This document shows, in pieces, positions 21,901 through 64,000 of a DNA stretch of 64,000 bases. The translations under genes and the position numbers were made by a program. The DNA comes from Amphibalanus amphitrite. Lineage: Eukaryota > Arthropoda > Thecostraca > Balanomorpha > Balanidae. Numbering within the stretch: position 1 is the first letter of the stretch; each line of letters begins with the position of its first letter. A model generated the notes under the pieces. That model worked only from the letters and a program-made list of their open reading frames with translations, ran no database searches and was not told where the DNA came from. The stretch lies in assembly GCF_019059575.1 (NCBI RefSeq), contig NW_024881710.1, positions 62,001 to 126,000 on the forward strand, written 5' to 3'.

Positions 21901-22926
21901 GCCAACGGTGTAGACTTAAGCCTACAGGGGGCAAACACTGCCAAAATAGATAAAATTTGCGGAAACGGTTTCCTGTAAGAACTCTTGACTCACACATTGC
22001 ACCAGCTTTTTTACCGGCATCGTGTTCCCTTCGTCAAGACGCGTCGAATGGACTATATTTTGACCTTGAAAGGTTAGGTTAAAGTTGACCTCAGTTTAAG
22101 CCTACGGCAATGACCTGACCGGAGAAGGTCGTGTTGCATATCAGTCGATCCGTATCGTCGAGCTGAATAGTGAATGCATCTGAGGTGTTTTTTATCACTT
22201 TAGCATGCCTCTATTCAAAAGTCATTGGCGAAAAACTGTTGCGTAACTTTCGTGACCTGAGATGACCTCAGCTGAGTTTGCGTCACTGACTTTTGCGATC
22301 GATATCCACTGAACCCGATTACAACACGCTGACGAAGTTTTTGTAAGCTTGATAATTGTTTTTTTTTCTTACATACAAATACTAATAAACATACCTAGGT
22401 GAGCTGTGGCCTAGGTGATTAAGTGACGCCTGTATATCGGACGTGTCGCTCGAGCCAGTGTATTCCACCGTGACCGAGCTATCCCCGGGCGGTCGGCCAA
22501 TTGCAGGGATGTATGGAACCTGGTTGGAACCTCCGGGCTATCGGCCGGCCATATCGCGCCGCGCCTTTTCATACCAGGCCGCCTCGTCCTGGAACCGCCT
22601 GCCGCCGGCCGCGCTAGTTCCCGAGCTCAGAGCTGAGTTTTTACGTTTACCGGACATGTGCGTTTTATTTTTGTCTCAATTCATCCATGTGTGGATCGTA
22701 GGTACTGTGTGTGTTTTTTCTTCTTTGGATGTTAATGTCTCATTTATGTACCTATCTAGACTCGGGGTAACAATTAACCCACCGAGTGAAATAGCTTGTA
22801 AATAAACAGCGCGGAACAACCTAAATGGAACGGAACGGAACGGTGGGCACAATGTCTTATACACATTACATACTGTGGGCAGTGCCACACTGCCGCAGTC
22901 ACTCACCTGAAGAGGTGGACCGCCAT
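18924..22926 (-). CDS. Predicted secreted repeat precursor ending in LRFGRR (new gene, two exons)
   Basis: I do not recognise a family. On the minus strand, exon 1 (22926-22907, ATG in a good start context) ends at donor GTGAGT and leaves two bases. Exon 2 (19848-18924, after ttcccag) supplies the third, giving 314 residues. Residues 1-20 (MAVHLFRCVAAVGVLRLVSA) look like a signal peptide, with V18-S19-A20 fitting a signal-peptidase site. Thirteen tryptophan units follow from W35, mostly 14 residues long (GLWKTNHGGASEEP, with E/Q alternating; diverged PWQT versions outside). The C-terminus has dibasic sites KK (276-277), RR (283-284) and final LRFGRR, where Gly-Arg-Arg is an amidation and cleavage signal. 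It could therefore release an RF-amide-like peptide. Weak points: the repeats keep all frames open, exon 1 is only 20 coding bases, and the 3.06-kb intron is transposon-filled. Confidence 0.55.
19480..19750. repeat. 42-bp coding tandem repeat with 84-bp higher order
   Basis: Near-identical 42-bp units (CCCCCGTGGTTGGTTTTCCA followed by CAGACCGGGCTSYTCYGAAGC) alternate between two versions, giving the E/Q alternation in the minus-strand protein. Outer units are diverged but keep Trp and acidic positions. Confidence 0.9.
20012..21226. mobile_element. piggyBac-like non-autonomous element, copy A
   Basis: It is bounded by TTAA on both sides. The left reads TTAACCTTCCAGGCGGTAGG and the inverted right TTAACCCGGCAGGCGGTGG, each followed by a G tract, CATTTTTTGCCCCC and a C tract. 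The interior is about 45-bp-to-kilobase similar to 55757-56933 (for example CAAAGGCTATGATAGGTTGG against CAGAGGCTATGATAGGTTGG). No transposase. Its right half is dense in TGACCT. It lies in the intron of the minus-strand repeat-precursor gene. Confidence 0.75.
21227..22442. repeat. TGACCT-rich repetitive intron DNA with two related blocks
   Basis: Blocks at about 21268-21360 and 22030-22110 share TCAAGACGCGTC, AATGG, ATATTTTG and following TTGACCT motifs, so they are diverged copies of one repeat. A separate palindromic element sits between them (21621-21852). Confidence 0.5.
21621..21852. mobile_element. Palindromic MITE, GTGGGGCTATTTGAGACAG family
   Basis: The left arm GTGGGGCTATTTGAGACAGT continues into ATTTAAAATTGCTATAAAAT. 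The right arm is its inverted match, ending CAAATAGCCCCACTCTACGG. The arms are about 42 bp with a 130-bp interior and no coding capacity. CTGTCTCAAATAGCCC is repeated twice at the right end. Confidence 0.75.
22443..22812 (+). pseudogene. 3' end of a LINE-type reverse transcriptase
   Basis: The frame gives SRRAFSYQAASSWNRLPPAA, the C-terminal signature of non-LTR reverse transcriptase polyproteins (RxxFxxxAxxxWNxLP). A short 3' tail with AATAAA at about 22800 follows. The 5' part is absent, as in a 5'-truncated insertion. It lies in the intron of the minus-strand gene, in opposite orientation. Confidence 0.65.
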
Positions 22927-23165
22927 GGCTCTGCGAGCGGTGAGGGAGACTGGTGGGGCTCGCTCCCCGGCCGGCGGTAACCGCCAGACAGAACGGCAGG
23001 AGGCTGCGGTCGCCCGGCAGGTGAGCCCGAGCCGGCTGCGCCGCTGCGCACCTCTCAGTCGGTGCAACTTAGAACAACTGACGAGCTTACCGATACACCG
23101 CTGTATGAGCATCGATGGAACCATTAGTATGTTCTTGGTATATGTACCTACCTGTAGTTTAATCA

Positions 23166-23223
23166 GGGCTGCGGAGTTGGAGTCGGCTGTCGGCAGACGG
23201 CAGGGCTGTCGACTCCGCAGCCC
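23166..23223. repeat. Short hairpin, GGGCTGCGGAGT
   Basis: GGGCTGCGGAGT and ACTCCGCAGCCC are perfect inverted arms around a GTCGG/CTGTCG-rich loop. It resembles ends of short DNA elements that carry AGTCGGAGTCG motifs. Confidence 0.5.
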
Positions 23224-24604
23224 CGATTCGAATGTTTTTTCTCATTCGTCTCGTCCCCATTGTCATCGACTTTCGGCTTAGTGGCTCTTGAGTTATTACA
23301 AGGTGTTGTAGGGGTTTCACGCATCGGAACCTGCGACCTTTTATTGGTTCCCCCCATGTATAGTCTCTCTTGAAAGTATCGCGACTCTGAGGGAAGGCGC
23401 TGCCTGTCCCAGCCGCGGTTGAGAGGAAAAGTTTGAGAGCCACTGGTAGCACTGACCGAAGCCTGACACGCGGAGGCACGCAGCCAGCGCGGCGTGGCGA
23501 GGGGAGTGGTTACGGACTGCGGAGGGATAGGGGGAGGTGGGAGTCGCCGTCCGCTAACTGGTGATGGCAGTAAGCATGTAGTCAACGGAAGCCGACCTAC
23601 TCGCAGAGGATTTGTTGAGCTTTGTTTCATTGCAAAGTTAATCATTTCAGCCGTCATCGGCACGACTGTCACATATTTTTGTTGTAAAATCCGGAAACCC
23701 GTGCCCGAATACGAAAAAAAAACATCGGTGGCACTCACTTGCACCCGCTAACAGAATGCATCCGTGGTTGCAGACCCGCGAACGGGTTAAAAAAAGCAAA
23801 AGTTCTCTCTCTCTCTCTCGCCAATTCGCCCATTCGCTCTCTAGCCAATTCGCCAATTCGCTCTCTAGCCATTTCGCCAATTCGCTCTCTAGCCAATTAG
23901 TCTATATTTGGAGTTCTCTCTTTTTAATGAGCTGGTTAGTGAGCGGCGACAAAAAAAATGCTTACCGTTCAGCCGTCTTCTTTTTAAAAGCCTTATTTGA
24001 TGCCAGGCTGCCCCCCCCCCCCCCCCCCCTCATGACCTGTTGACGTCGTTCAGCAGGCCTCTTTACAGTAGGATTATGGCGGAACTTTGCTTCGATGTGA
24101 TTTTCGCGTCACGCACACTGAGTCATTGGCGCCCACTAAGGCAGACCGACGAGCGCCCGGCTGGTGAGCCCAGGCGGCGCCGCTATCCGCCTGGGGCGGG
24201 GGACGGGGTCAAGGAAGAGCGATACGAGTATGACCTTTGGCCGGCCTCCGCCTGTTTTGACCCAGTTGTCAGCCGCTGGTGCCTGCGTCATATAGCAGTT
24301 TTCCTCCTACCGCTGGCGTAGAATCGTGTTACAGCGCACTTTTTATGATACAGGCCATGACCTCACTGCTGGGGTCCCCAAACTGAATGGAATAGTTCGC
24401 CGAGCCGCCGCAGCCCCTGACGCGATACTTTCAAGAGAGACTATACAGACATTACGTTAATCAAAGTTACTCTACAATGCCCGCCTGCCACCCGGGTGTA
24501 TTAAACTAAGCGGCCCGTATGATTGTTCGTTCACGTTCACCGTGTATCAGCCCGGCATCTGCCTTTACCCCATTGAAAGATTTCGCTCACATTCCGAATT
24601 CTAT
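23224..24604. other. Intergenic DNA with a small minisatellite
   Basis: At 23800-23900 a 22-bp unit (CCAATTCGCTCTCTAGCC type) is repeated about four times after a TC run. A run of about 18 C lies at 24011-24028. No gene was recognised. Confidence 0.5.
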
Positions 24605-25582
24605 GTAGGGTAGCCTGGGGCAAGACGCCCCAGATAATTTATTTTGCTACATAAATTTTGTCCCACATCACCTGAAAGGCCAAATTTGTGCTCAATGCGT
24701 TCTTTGGACATTTTACTTTAAATTGCACCCCTCAAATTGATTCACTTATGATCGGACTCCAAGCTAGGAAGTGATTTGTGAAGCAACTGCAAATGGGGCA
24801 TTTTGCCCCAACCCCAGGGCAAAACGCCCCACGGCCTGGGGCAAGTAGCCCCATACCTTAGATTAAAGATTTAACATGGTAGTTGGCTAAATCTTATGTG
24901 AGAGGTCCGTTAGACCTCTGGAGGCACGGCACTGAAGTTAGCACATTCCATCCTTTCAGGTGCTCAGCATATGACACTGTTGTATGAGCAGGTTTTTCAC
25001 CTACCTCATAAGACCAAATAATAAATTATTGCAATGCAAATGTTAACAAAATACTTCCTTTGCCATCCAGTTGCTGAGAAAAATACACATAAAGGCATAG
25101 AAACTTACTGTTCGCCAGCTACCGAACATTAGAAAGTGGGTAGCCCCAACAACACAAGAGGTAAAACGCCCCAGGGGCTTTTTGCCCCGCGACCTTCTGG
25201 GGCGTTTTACCCCATCACGTAGTTCGGTCAGAGAACAACGCCTTGCACTCCAGTAAGACATAATTTAACACGAACCAACCCGGCATGATAAGCGTCAGAC
25301 AATAGTTGTTCAAAATACATAAAAGTCGTTAACCTAATGTGGACCATAAAAGAACGCCATGATTCATAATCTGACAACAAAACATAAAAATCACTCAAAA
25401 AACACATTTTTAGCTATATCTCCCGAAAGAGTCATCACAATTTCTTTCCAGTCTGCTCATATAATGATCATATAGTGCACGTTTTATAGAAGAGATGATG
25501 TTTCCCCAGACCCTTGCCAGTTCCGAGAAACATCGGTGAGGCGTTTTACCTCGGCGGGGCGACTTGCCCCGGTCTACCCTAC
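24605..25582. mobile_element. DNA element with GTAGGGTAG...GGGGCAAG...GCCCC ends
   Basis: The left end GTAGGGTAGCCTGGGGCAAG continues ACGCCCC. The right end, inverted, reads GTAGGGTAGACCGGGGCAAG and TCGCCCC. Several internal blocks repeat the GGGGCAAAACGCCCC theme in both orientations (24808, 24833, 25165-25215). About 977 bp with no coding frame. The superfamily is uncertain. It abuts the mariner at 25582. Confidence 0.75.
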
Positions 25583-25789
25583 AGGGTGGACCAAAAAGGA
25601 TGGAAACATTTTTAACTCGCATAAAACATGCATTATTGCATGCATGTGACTGGAAATGGTACCAAACGAGAGTACATTTCGTGGAAATTCATAACGGCAT
25701 CACTCTCATCTGCTTTCTCTCGTTTTCAGTCTCTCACAGCAAATGTTCGAAAAGACCGCCTTCGCGAGACAGGCACAGAGCGGCCGGTC

Positions 25790-27592
25790 CAGGGGCGGAT
25801 CCAGGAAAACTCCAAGGGGAGGGTCATGAATCGAAGTGGTGCCCCTACCTATACCCAAAATTAAAAACTCAACGGATTTCGTCCACTTCATTTTGGTGGT
25901 GCCCCCATTTTCAGTTTTTTATTTTTATTTTTATTTTTAGTCAGTATCTTACCTCTTAGCCACAACCACATTTACCAATTGTAAGCAAGTATATATGAAT
26001 GTGCTATGTGTATATATGTTGTGGACGCTGAGTAATGAGTACTTACCAGGAACGTTATCAGGTAAGCAAATCGTTGTCAGTCCGACGAACTTGACCCTGG
26101 CGCCTAAAGGGTCTGTCCTTGACACTTCAGGCTTGTCAGGGGCACCAAAGTCCTTCCAGGGACACCACAAACCTGTCAGGGGCACCTACGGCCTTGTAGG
26201 GGCGCCACAGGCCCGCCAGGGGCACCACAGGCCTGCCAGGAAGCAGGGGCACCACAGGTCTAGCAAGTATACACGACAGGCCTGTCAGGGGCACAACGGG
26301 CCTGTTGGGCCCATGAGCACCCCTAGGGGCAGGGGCACCACAGTCCTTCCAGGGGCACCTCAGGCCTGTGAGGGGCACCAGCGGCCTAGCAGGGGCACCA
26401 GTCAACACAGGCCTGCCAGGGGCACCACAGACCTGCCAGGGGCACCAGAGGCCTGCCAGGAGCACCACCGACCTCGCAGGGGTGCCCAGGGGCACCACGG
26501 GCCTGTCGAGAGGCACTTCAGGCTTTTCAGGGGCACCATAGTCCTCTCAGGGCGCAGGGGTAGCAGGGGCACCAGAGGCCTGCCAGGGGCACTACAGGCC
26601 TAGCAAGGGCACCACTGGTCTATCAGGGGCACCACGAGCCTGTCATAGCCAGGCATCTCAGGCTTGTCAAGGCCCAGGGGCACCACAGGTCTGTGAGGGG
26701 CACCAGCGACCTAGCAGGGGCACCAGTCAACACAGGTCTGCCAGGGGCGCCACAGACCTCCCAGGGGCACCACAGACCTGCCAGGGGCACCAGAGGCCTG
26801 TCAGGGGCACCACCGGCCTCGCAGGGGCACCTTGGGCCTGTCAGGGGCACGACGGGCCTGCCGAGGGGCACTTCAGACTTTTCAGGGGCACCAGTCCTCT
26901 CCGGGCGCAGGGGCACCAGAGGCCTGCCAGGGGCACCAGCGGCCTAGCAAGGGCACCAGAGGCCTGCCAGGGGCACCAGCGGCCTAGCAAGGGCACCAGA
27001 GGCCTGCCAGGGGCACCACAGGCCTAACAAGGGCACCACGGGCCTGTCAGGGGCACCTCAGGCTTGTCAGGGCCCAGGGACACCACAGTCCTTCCAAGGG
27101 CACCGCAAGCCTGTCAGGGGCACCAGAGGCCTGCCAGGGGCACCACAGGCCTAGCAAGGGCACCTCTGGCCTGTCAGGGGCACCTCAGGCTTGTCAGGGC
27201 CCATGGGCACCACAGTCCTTCCAGGGGCATTACAAGCCTGTCAGGGGCACCAGAGGCCTAGCAAGGGCACCACAGGCCTGCCATGGACACCACAGGCCTG
27301 CCAGGGGCACCACCGGCCTTGCAGGGGCGCCTCAGGCCTGTCAGGGGCACCACGTGCCTGCCGGGGACACTTCAGGCTTGTCAGGGGCGTTACAGTCCTG
27401 TCAGGGCCCAGGGGCACCAGGCCCGTGGTGTCCCTGCTAGGCCTGTGGTGCCCCTGGCGGTCCTGTGGTGCCCCTGTCAGGACTGTGATACCCCTGATAG
27501 GCCGGTGGTGCCCCTGGAAGGTCTTTGGGCCCCCGGGCCTCAAGGGAGGGGCCATGACCCATGTGACCCCCCCCCCCTTGGATCCGCCCCTG
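25790..27592. mobile_element. hAT-like non-autonomous element carrying a minisatellite
   Basis: Terminal inverted repeats CAGGGGCGGATCCA (25790) and TGGATCCGCCCCTG (ending 27592) are flanked by identical GGCCGGTC at 25782-25789 and 27593-27600. The 8-bp target duplication is the hAT hallmark. There is no transposase; the interior is mostly a 20-bp tandem array. Confidence 0.92.
26100..27530. repeat. 20-bp minisatellite array, about 70 units
   Basis: The unit is GGGCACCACAGGCCTGTCAG with variants. It fills the hAT-like element. From about 27420 the orientation flips (GGTGCCCCTG units), so the right edge forms an inverted repeat with the main array. Open frames across it (period 20 aa over three units) are by-products, not genes. 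Confidence 0.92.
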
Positions 27593-27717
27593 GGCCGGTC
27601 TGGTGGCTGACGCGATAGCCCGACGACACATGTTCGCTGGTATGGCTCACACAGTCTTGGTGATCGCTCTCTTCGGGTCACAGAGACCTTCCTTGTAGAC
27701 CTGGCCCTTGAGATGAG

Positions 27718-28117
27718 ATGATAAAGAAGTCACTGCACAGCAGCAAGGTCACCGAAATGGTGTGCCCTCAGCGGAAAAGGAATCGTGGGTCCACTTTGGT
27801 TCGAGGAAGGGAGCGGCGACACCGTGACCGTCAATCAACAGCGCTACCAGGCGGCGCTGAGGAAGTTCTGAGAGCGAGTCCAAACGAAGCATGGCAGCCT
27901 CATCATAGACCTTATGTGGTTCCAGCAAGACGGTGCGCCTCCTCATATCGCAAAAACAACGCTCAAGTGCATCGAAAACCACTTCGGTGACCGGCTGATA
28001 TCCCGCGATGCCAGTCGGAACTGGCCTACCTGCTCATCCGACCTGACCCCTATGGATGTTTTACTGTGGGGTCATCTCAAGGACCAGGTCTACAAGGAAG
28101 GTCCAGAAAATCTCTGA
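27718..28117 (+). pseudogene. Broken mariner transposase, C-terminal half
   Basis: It gives MWFQQDGAPPHIAKTTLKCI, then SSDLTPMDVLLWGHLKDQVY, the FQQDGAPPH and DLTPxD blocks of mariner DDD transposases. Upstream, VNQQRYQAALRKF is in another frame with a stop following. There is no N-terminal half and the frame is broken. Confidence 0.85.
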
Positions 28118-28386
28118 ACTGAAGAGAGCGATCAGCAAGGCTGTGTGAGCCATACAAGCGGGCTATCGTGTCAGCAGCCAGACCGACCGCTCTGTGCCTG
28201 TCTCGCGAAGGCGGTCTCTTCGAACATTTACTGTGAGAGACTGAAAACGAGAGAAAGCATATGAGTGATGCCATTATGAATTTCCACGAAATGTACTCTT
28301 GTTTGGTATCATTCCCAGTCACATGCATGCAATGATACATGTTTTATACGAGTTTAAAATGTTTCCATCCTTTTTGGTCCACCCTG

Positions 28387-28957
28387 TATTTTAGATTTGC
28401 GGGATAAGTGTCATTCTCTCGGATCAATTTCCTCACGCACACTGTACACATCACACTTACAATCGCTCACTCATATACGCCACGCGCCGCGCCGATTAAT
28501 TATAATTTAGATGGGACTGTCCTGGATATAAAACGGGAATGCCCACCGCTATTTGCGGCGGGTCGGAAAGCCAAATGAAATCCAGGACATTTGTCGGGGA
28601 CTTCCGCAGCGCCTGGGCGCTGCGGCATTAATTTAGGGGGGAGGGAAAAGTTCGCTTACCGAAAGATGTTGCCCCGACGACACCGCACTGGTAAATGCCA
28701 CGAGAGGCGGGTCCGCGAGTCCCAGGTGCCGGCCAGCCGCTGCCTTTCACCCGGCGGGCACGCCTTTCCCGCCGGAGGCTATCGTACGGCGGACTGGCCT
28801 CACACGCACTCTGGTACTCCGGCCCGCCGCTCCTCACCGACGTACGCGTCGCGCTAAATTTTGCCCTTACAGTGTTATCAGTTGGCTGCAATAATGGGTA
28901 GCGGTCGAGTTGTGTTGTCCCGGTCGGTAAAACCGGCTAAAGATCGGTGCGTCCAAC
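28387..28957. other. Intergenic DNA, GC-rich patch
   Basis: 28560-28860 is GC-rich and non-repetitive, and could be a regulatory or 5' exon region of the downstream gene. No start codon or splice site could be linked to ARFGEF3. Confidence 0.35.
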
Positions 28958-28959
28958 AT

Positions 28960-29104
28960 AGGCGGCAGAACGGGGAGGGCAGTACCGGGGCACCGTGCCC
29001 CCTTTGATTTTGGCATTTTAACATTAGCCCTATGGGCGTTGCGTGGAAAGAATGGGACCAAAACTCGGCAGTGCCCCCCCCTTAGTTGAAGGTGTTCCGC
29101 CGCT
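28960..29104. mobile_element. Short MITE, GGCGGCGGAAC family, copy 2
   Basis: Same ends and interior as 14927-15062 (shared CATTTTAACATTAGCCCTAT). Flanked by GCGTCCAA on both sides, an 8-bp or longer target duplication. Confidence 0.8.
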
Positions 29105-31127
29105 ACTGGCGTCCAAGGCCCTAAATACAGGTGCGTCAATGTTTACGAAGTCTCGCACGGTTTCGGCGTGTCTGATGCACTGATAGCACTGGCATAATGT
29201 GGTTCGTGGATTTTTAGATCGAATGGTTCGTTTCGAGGTGTCCAATCCAACGTTTCGAGGTGTAAGAAAATACTAAGCGTTAAATGTTCTTGGTCTTCTC
29301 TGTAGAATAATGAAAAAATAATCAGAATCAGTCAGGTAGTTTTGGATCATAAGTTAGTCTACCAAATTAGTCTGCTTTTTAGACACCCTGGCTGCAGTTT
29401 GGCTTCTGCTAGTGTACATGTGATTGCTGATTTTAGCTAGAAACTTGTGGAGATCACGTGATTGAAGCATCACTGATATCGTAAAATATATTTTTTGTCA
29501 AGAAATCTTAGGTCATTGTGCACCTAATGAATTTAAAAATAGATATATGAATATAATAATTTGTTAAATAAATCAAACTTGCTGTGAAAAATGGATATTT
29601 GTTTGACTGTGGAAGCAACCCATGTGACCTCCAGCAGCGCCCGAATCAGCCCAAGGTGTGTGAGCTAGTAAATTGATCTCGTGGAAATGCAGCTTCTGCG
29701 TAAACTCAACCTGAAATACTATTAGGAATGTTGTTTGTCTAAATTTCCTTTGCTGCAAGCTCTAAGGTACGTGTTTCATACTTACTTGTCAAGGAACGTT
29801 GCCAATTATCCAAAATTCAGCGCATGTACTGCTGCGCCGTAAATGTCGCATGTGCGTTATTTCAACTCATTAAGTACTTTTTGCATTTAAATCATAATAA
29901 AATATGACTTGATCTAGCCTAACACTCACTTAAAATCTGCTCAATACTTTTCTTTAATCCAATACCTACTGCTGACATTGGTGTAAATCTCATTTAGCAT
30001 ACTTGGTTCGTAACAATAGTAAGAAAACACTAAGCCATGTGGTTGGAAATAATAAAGGGATTAATTACCTATATAGTTGAGGCAGTTGCTTGCATACAAG
30101 AAGTATGCTTACTGCCATATAATAATGTAAAAATGAGAACCCAAATTATCGTGTGCTGCTGTTTGCTGCCATCACCAAACAAGAAGCATCACAGATGATG
30201 GCATCGTAATTTTAATTCTAACTTAAGCTAGCAACTTGCATGAATCAAATGGAACACCATGTTGAATTGTGAATGTTTGAGTAGTTATGAAGTCATATCA
30301 TACATTTGAAGCCATAGGTACTTCATTGGTCATTTTTACCTATGATGGCACATATAGGTAAAGTAAATTTATGGGTGTACAATGAACAAACATTTTATTA
30401 TGTAAAGGTGACCTTTACAAGCAAAAGAGATGACATTGCTCACATTGAGTCAGGGAGAGATGAATAAGTATTATAGGTATTACCCTAGACTAATTTCAAG
30501 TACAAATGCTGAAAATAATGTGACATAAGAACAGTTCCTGTATTTGTGGTCTTTGAAATGGCTATATATTTGGCAGTTTCAGAGATATTTCATTGATTTT
30601 TTACATTGTAAAGGTAGGGAGGTGCTCTCTGATATATTCTGTTTCTTTTTTAGTTTCAAAAGAAAAATGAAAAAAAAATGCTGAGCAATCTTGACTTCAA
30701 GTTTGAAAATTTAAGTATCTTAATATTTTATTTTTGGAAATTTCATGTTTAGTATTCATGGAAATTTTTAGATAGCAGTTTCCTTTGCCATGCATTTTTG
30801 TAGATTCGGTGCAAATTTGGAGTCTCAAGATTGTTTATCTGACTTTCTGCATTTTTTCCATGAACAGCTTTTTTGACTGAAAATATATGAACATGACCTT
30901 AGTTTGACCTCTGTAGCTCATGACCTAAGATGATGAGCTGGACCCAATTTTTCGGGAATTGTGTGAAATTGATGTGCAGAAAGGTACTGATAACAGCGAG
31001 TCAAAAGTAATTGTTGGCCGTTTTTTAGTTATCTGTGAAAAAAAAAACAGGAAGGAAGGGCCCCTTGCCCAAGCATACACGGAGGCGCACGTCGGCAGCG
31101 CTAACGTTTACTGTTGTCTATCGACAG
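29105..31127. other. AT-rich 5' flank of ARFGEF3
   Basis: No coding or transposon structure was recognised. A splice acceptor-like tgttgtctatcgacag ends at 31127, so a non-coding first exon may lie upstream. Confidence 0.4.
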
Positions 31128-31179
31128 GGAACATGAGGTGCTGACACTGGCCTGCGGACGCCTCCAGCCTGGGCTACGA

Positions 31180-63449
<32,270 letters not shown>

Positions 63450-64000
63450 AGGCGAGTGGAGACGTGTCGAGGACGCCTCTCAGGTGACCACTCAGATCTC
63501 TAACGGCCTGTAACACTTTTTTCATTCCTACCAGAATATCCGCAATTGCGCTTTGCACCATTGGATGTAGAGGTTTATGAGCAAACAACATTTCCTCGTA
63601 GCAGTAATGTTTCTGTTTATGAGATGACCTTTGTCCATGACCGTTAGGAGCTATTGTGAGTGATTATATACCTAGTCAAGAGACAACAAAACCGTTATTT
63701 TACGTAGTCTACGTCTTTAGTCAGTTACCTCGAATCCAGTGACGTCAGCAGGCTCAACATCCGGGAACTGAATGGTAAAACCTATCTAAGGACGGTCATA
63801 TGTGATGACAAAGAAACGTCGCTGAATCAGGGAATGCAGGATGTGAACAGATTGTCAGTAGTCATCAGTCTCTGTGTGAGCTCTGGAAAAGAGCTCTGAT
63901 GCATCGACAGTAATGAGTAAAGACTCCGCTCGTCACATTGCCCCAACAGACGGTAAATAACTTTTGAAAATACCCATCTCCAATTTTAGTGTTTTCTGAA
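63450..64000 (+). other. ARFGEF3: ARFGEF3 3' untranslated region and flank
   Basis: Non-coding after the stop. No canonical AATAAA; AGTAAA at about 63916 is a weak candidate. The transcript end may lie beyond the window. Confidence 0.4.

Larger units (their letters stand above)
25582..28386 (+). mobile_element. Fold-back mariner element with nested insertion
   Basis: The ends CAGGGTGGACCAAAAAGGAT (25582) and ATCCTTTTTGGTCCACCCTG (28367-28386) are flanked by TA. Inverted similarity runs about 330 bp inward: 25582-25789 plus 27601-27717 pairs with about 28064-28386. Such long arms are abnormal for mariner; the 5' half seems replaced by an inverted copy of the 3' half. A hAT-like element (25790-27592) sits in the left arm. 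Confidence 0.85.

Noticed and set aside
22925-23020. Plus-strand ATG exon MALRAVRETGG with GTGAGC donor
   Set aside because: It overlaps the minus-strand exon, has no downstream partner in phase and no homology. Kept only as a weak alternative.
26136-27610. Several long open frames on both strands
   Set aside because: By-products of the 20-bp minisatellite, whose period keeps frames open on both strands.

Overview
This is a stretch of animal nuclear DNA. Genes are split by GT..AG introns, coding exons are GC-rich, and introns and intergenic DNA are full of DNA transposons. The protein sequences and the transposon mix (P element, PIF/Harbinger, mariner, hAT, piggyBac-like ends, TGACCT-rich repeats) suggest an arthropod. 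A crustacean such as a barnacle is my best guess, but the sequence does not fix the species.

Layout. (1) 1790-16643, plus strand: the last six coding exons of a RABGAP1/RABGAP1L-type Rab GTPase-activating protein (C-terminal coiled coil). The final intron is 12.6 kb and holds a nested transposon stack: a decayed mariner (4598-16120) carrying an apparently intact THAP/P-element (5318-10043, 63-bp perfect terminal repeats, 8-bp target duplication) and a two-gene PIF/Harbinger element (about 10126-15923, DDE nuclease plus a MADF protein). (2) 18924-22926, minus strand: an unrecognised two-exon gene that I predict encodes a secreted 314-residue precursor. It has a signal peptide, thirteen tryptophan-centred tandem repeats and a C-terminal LRFGRR, the form of an amidated peptide. 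(3) 20012-31127: intergenic and intronic repeats, including a fold-back mariner with a hAT-like element inside it that carries about seventy copies of a 20-bp minisatellite. (4) 31180-63449, plus strand: a complete ARFGEF3 (BIG3) gene. I assembled it as 31 coding exons giving 1980 codons, with every exon phase consistent. Its two large introns (32350-37437 and 49250-58876) hold transposons, short interspersed repeats, minisatellites and fold-back elements.

The two host proteins both belong to membrane-traffic regulation (Rab GAP and Arf-GEF-related), but nothing here shows that they are co-regulated. The most unusual host observations are the possible new peptide precursor and the repeated finding, at four ARFGEF3 exons, that a splice boundary has been tandemly duplicated, leaving one to four extra splice-site copies next to the real one.
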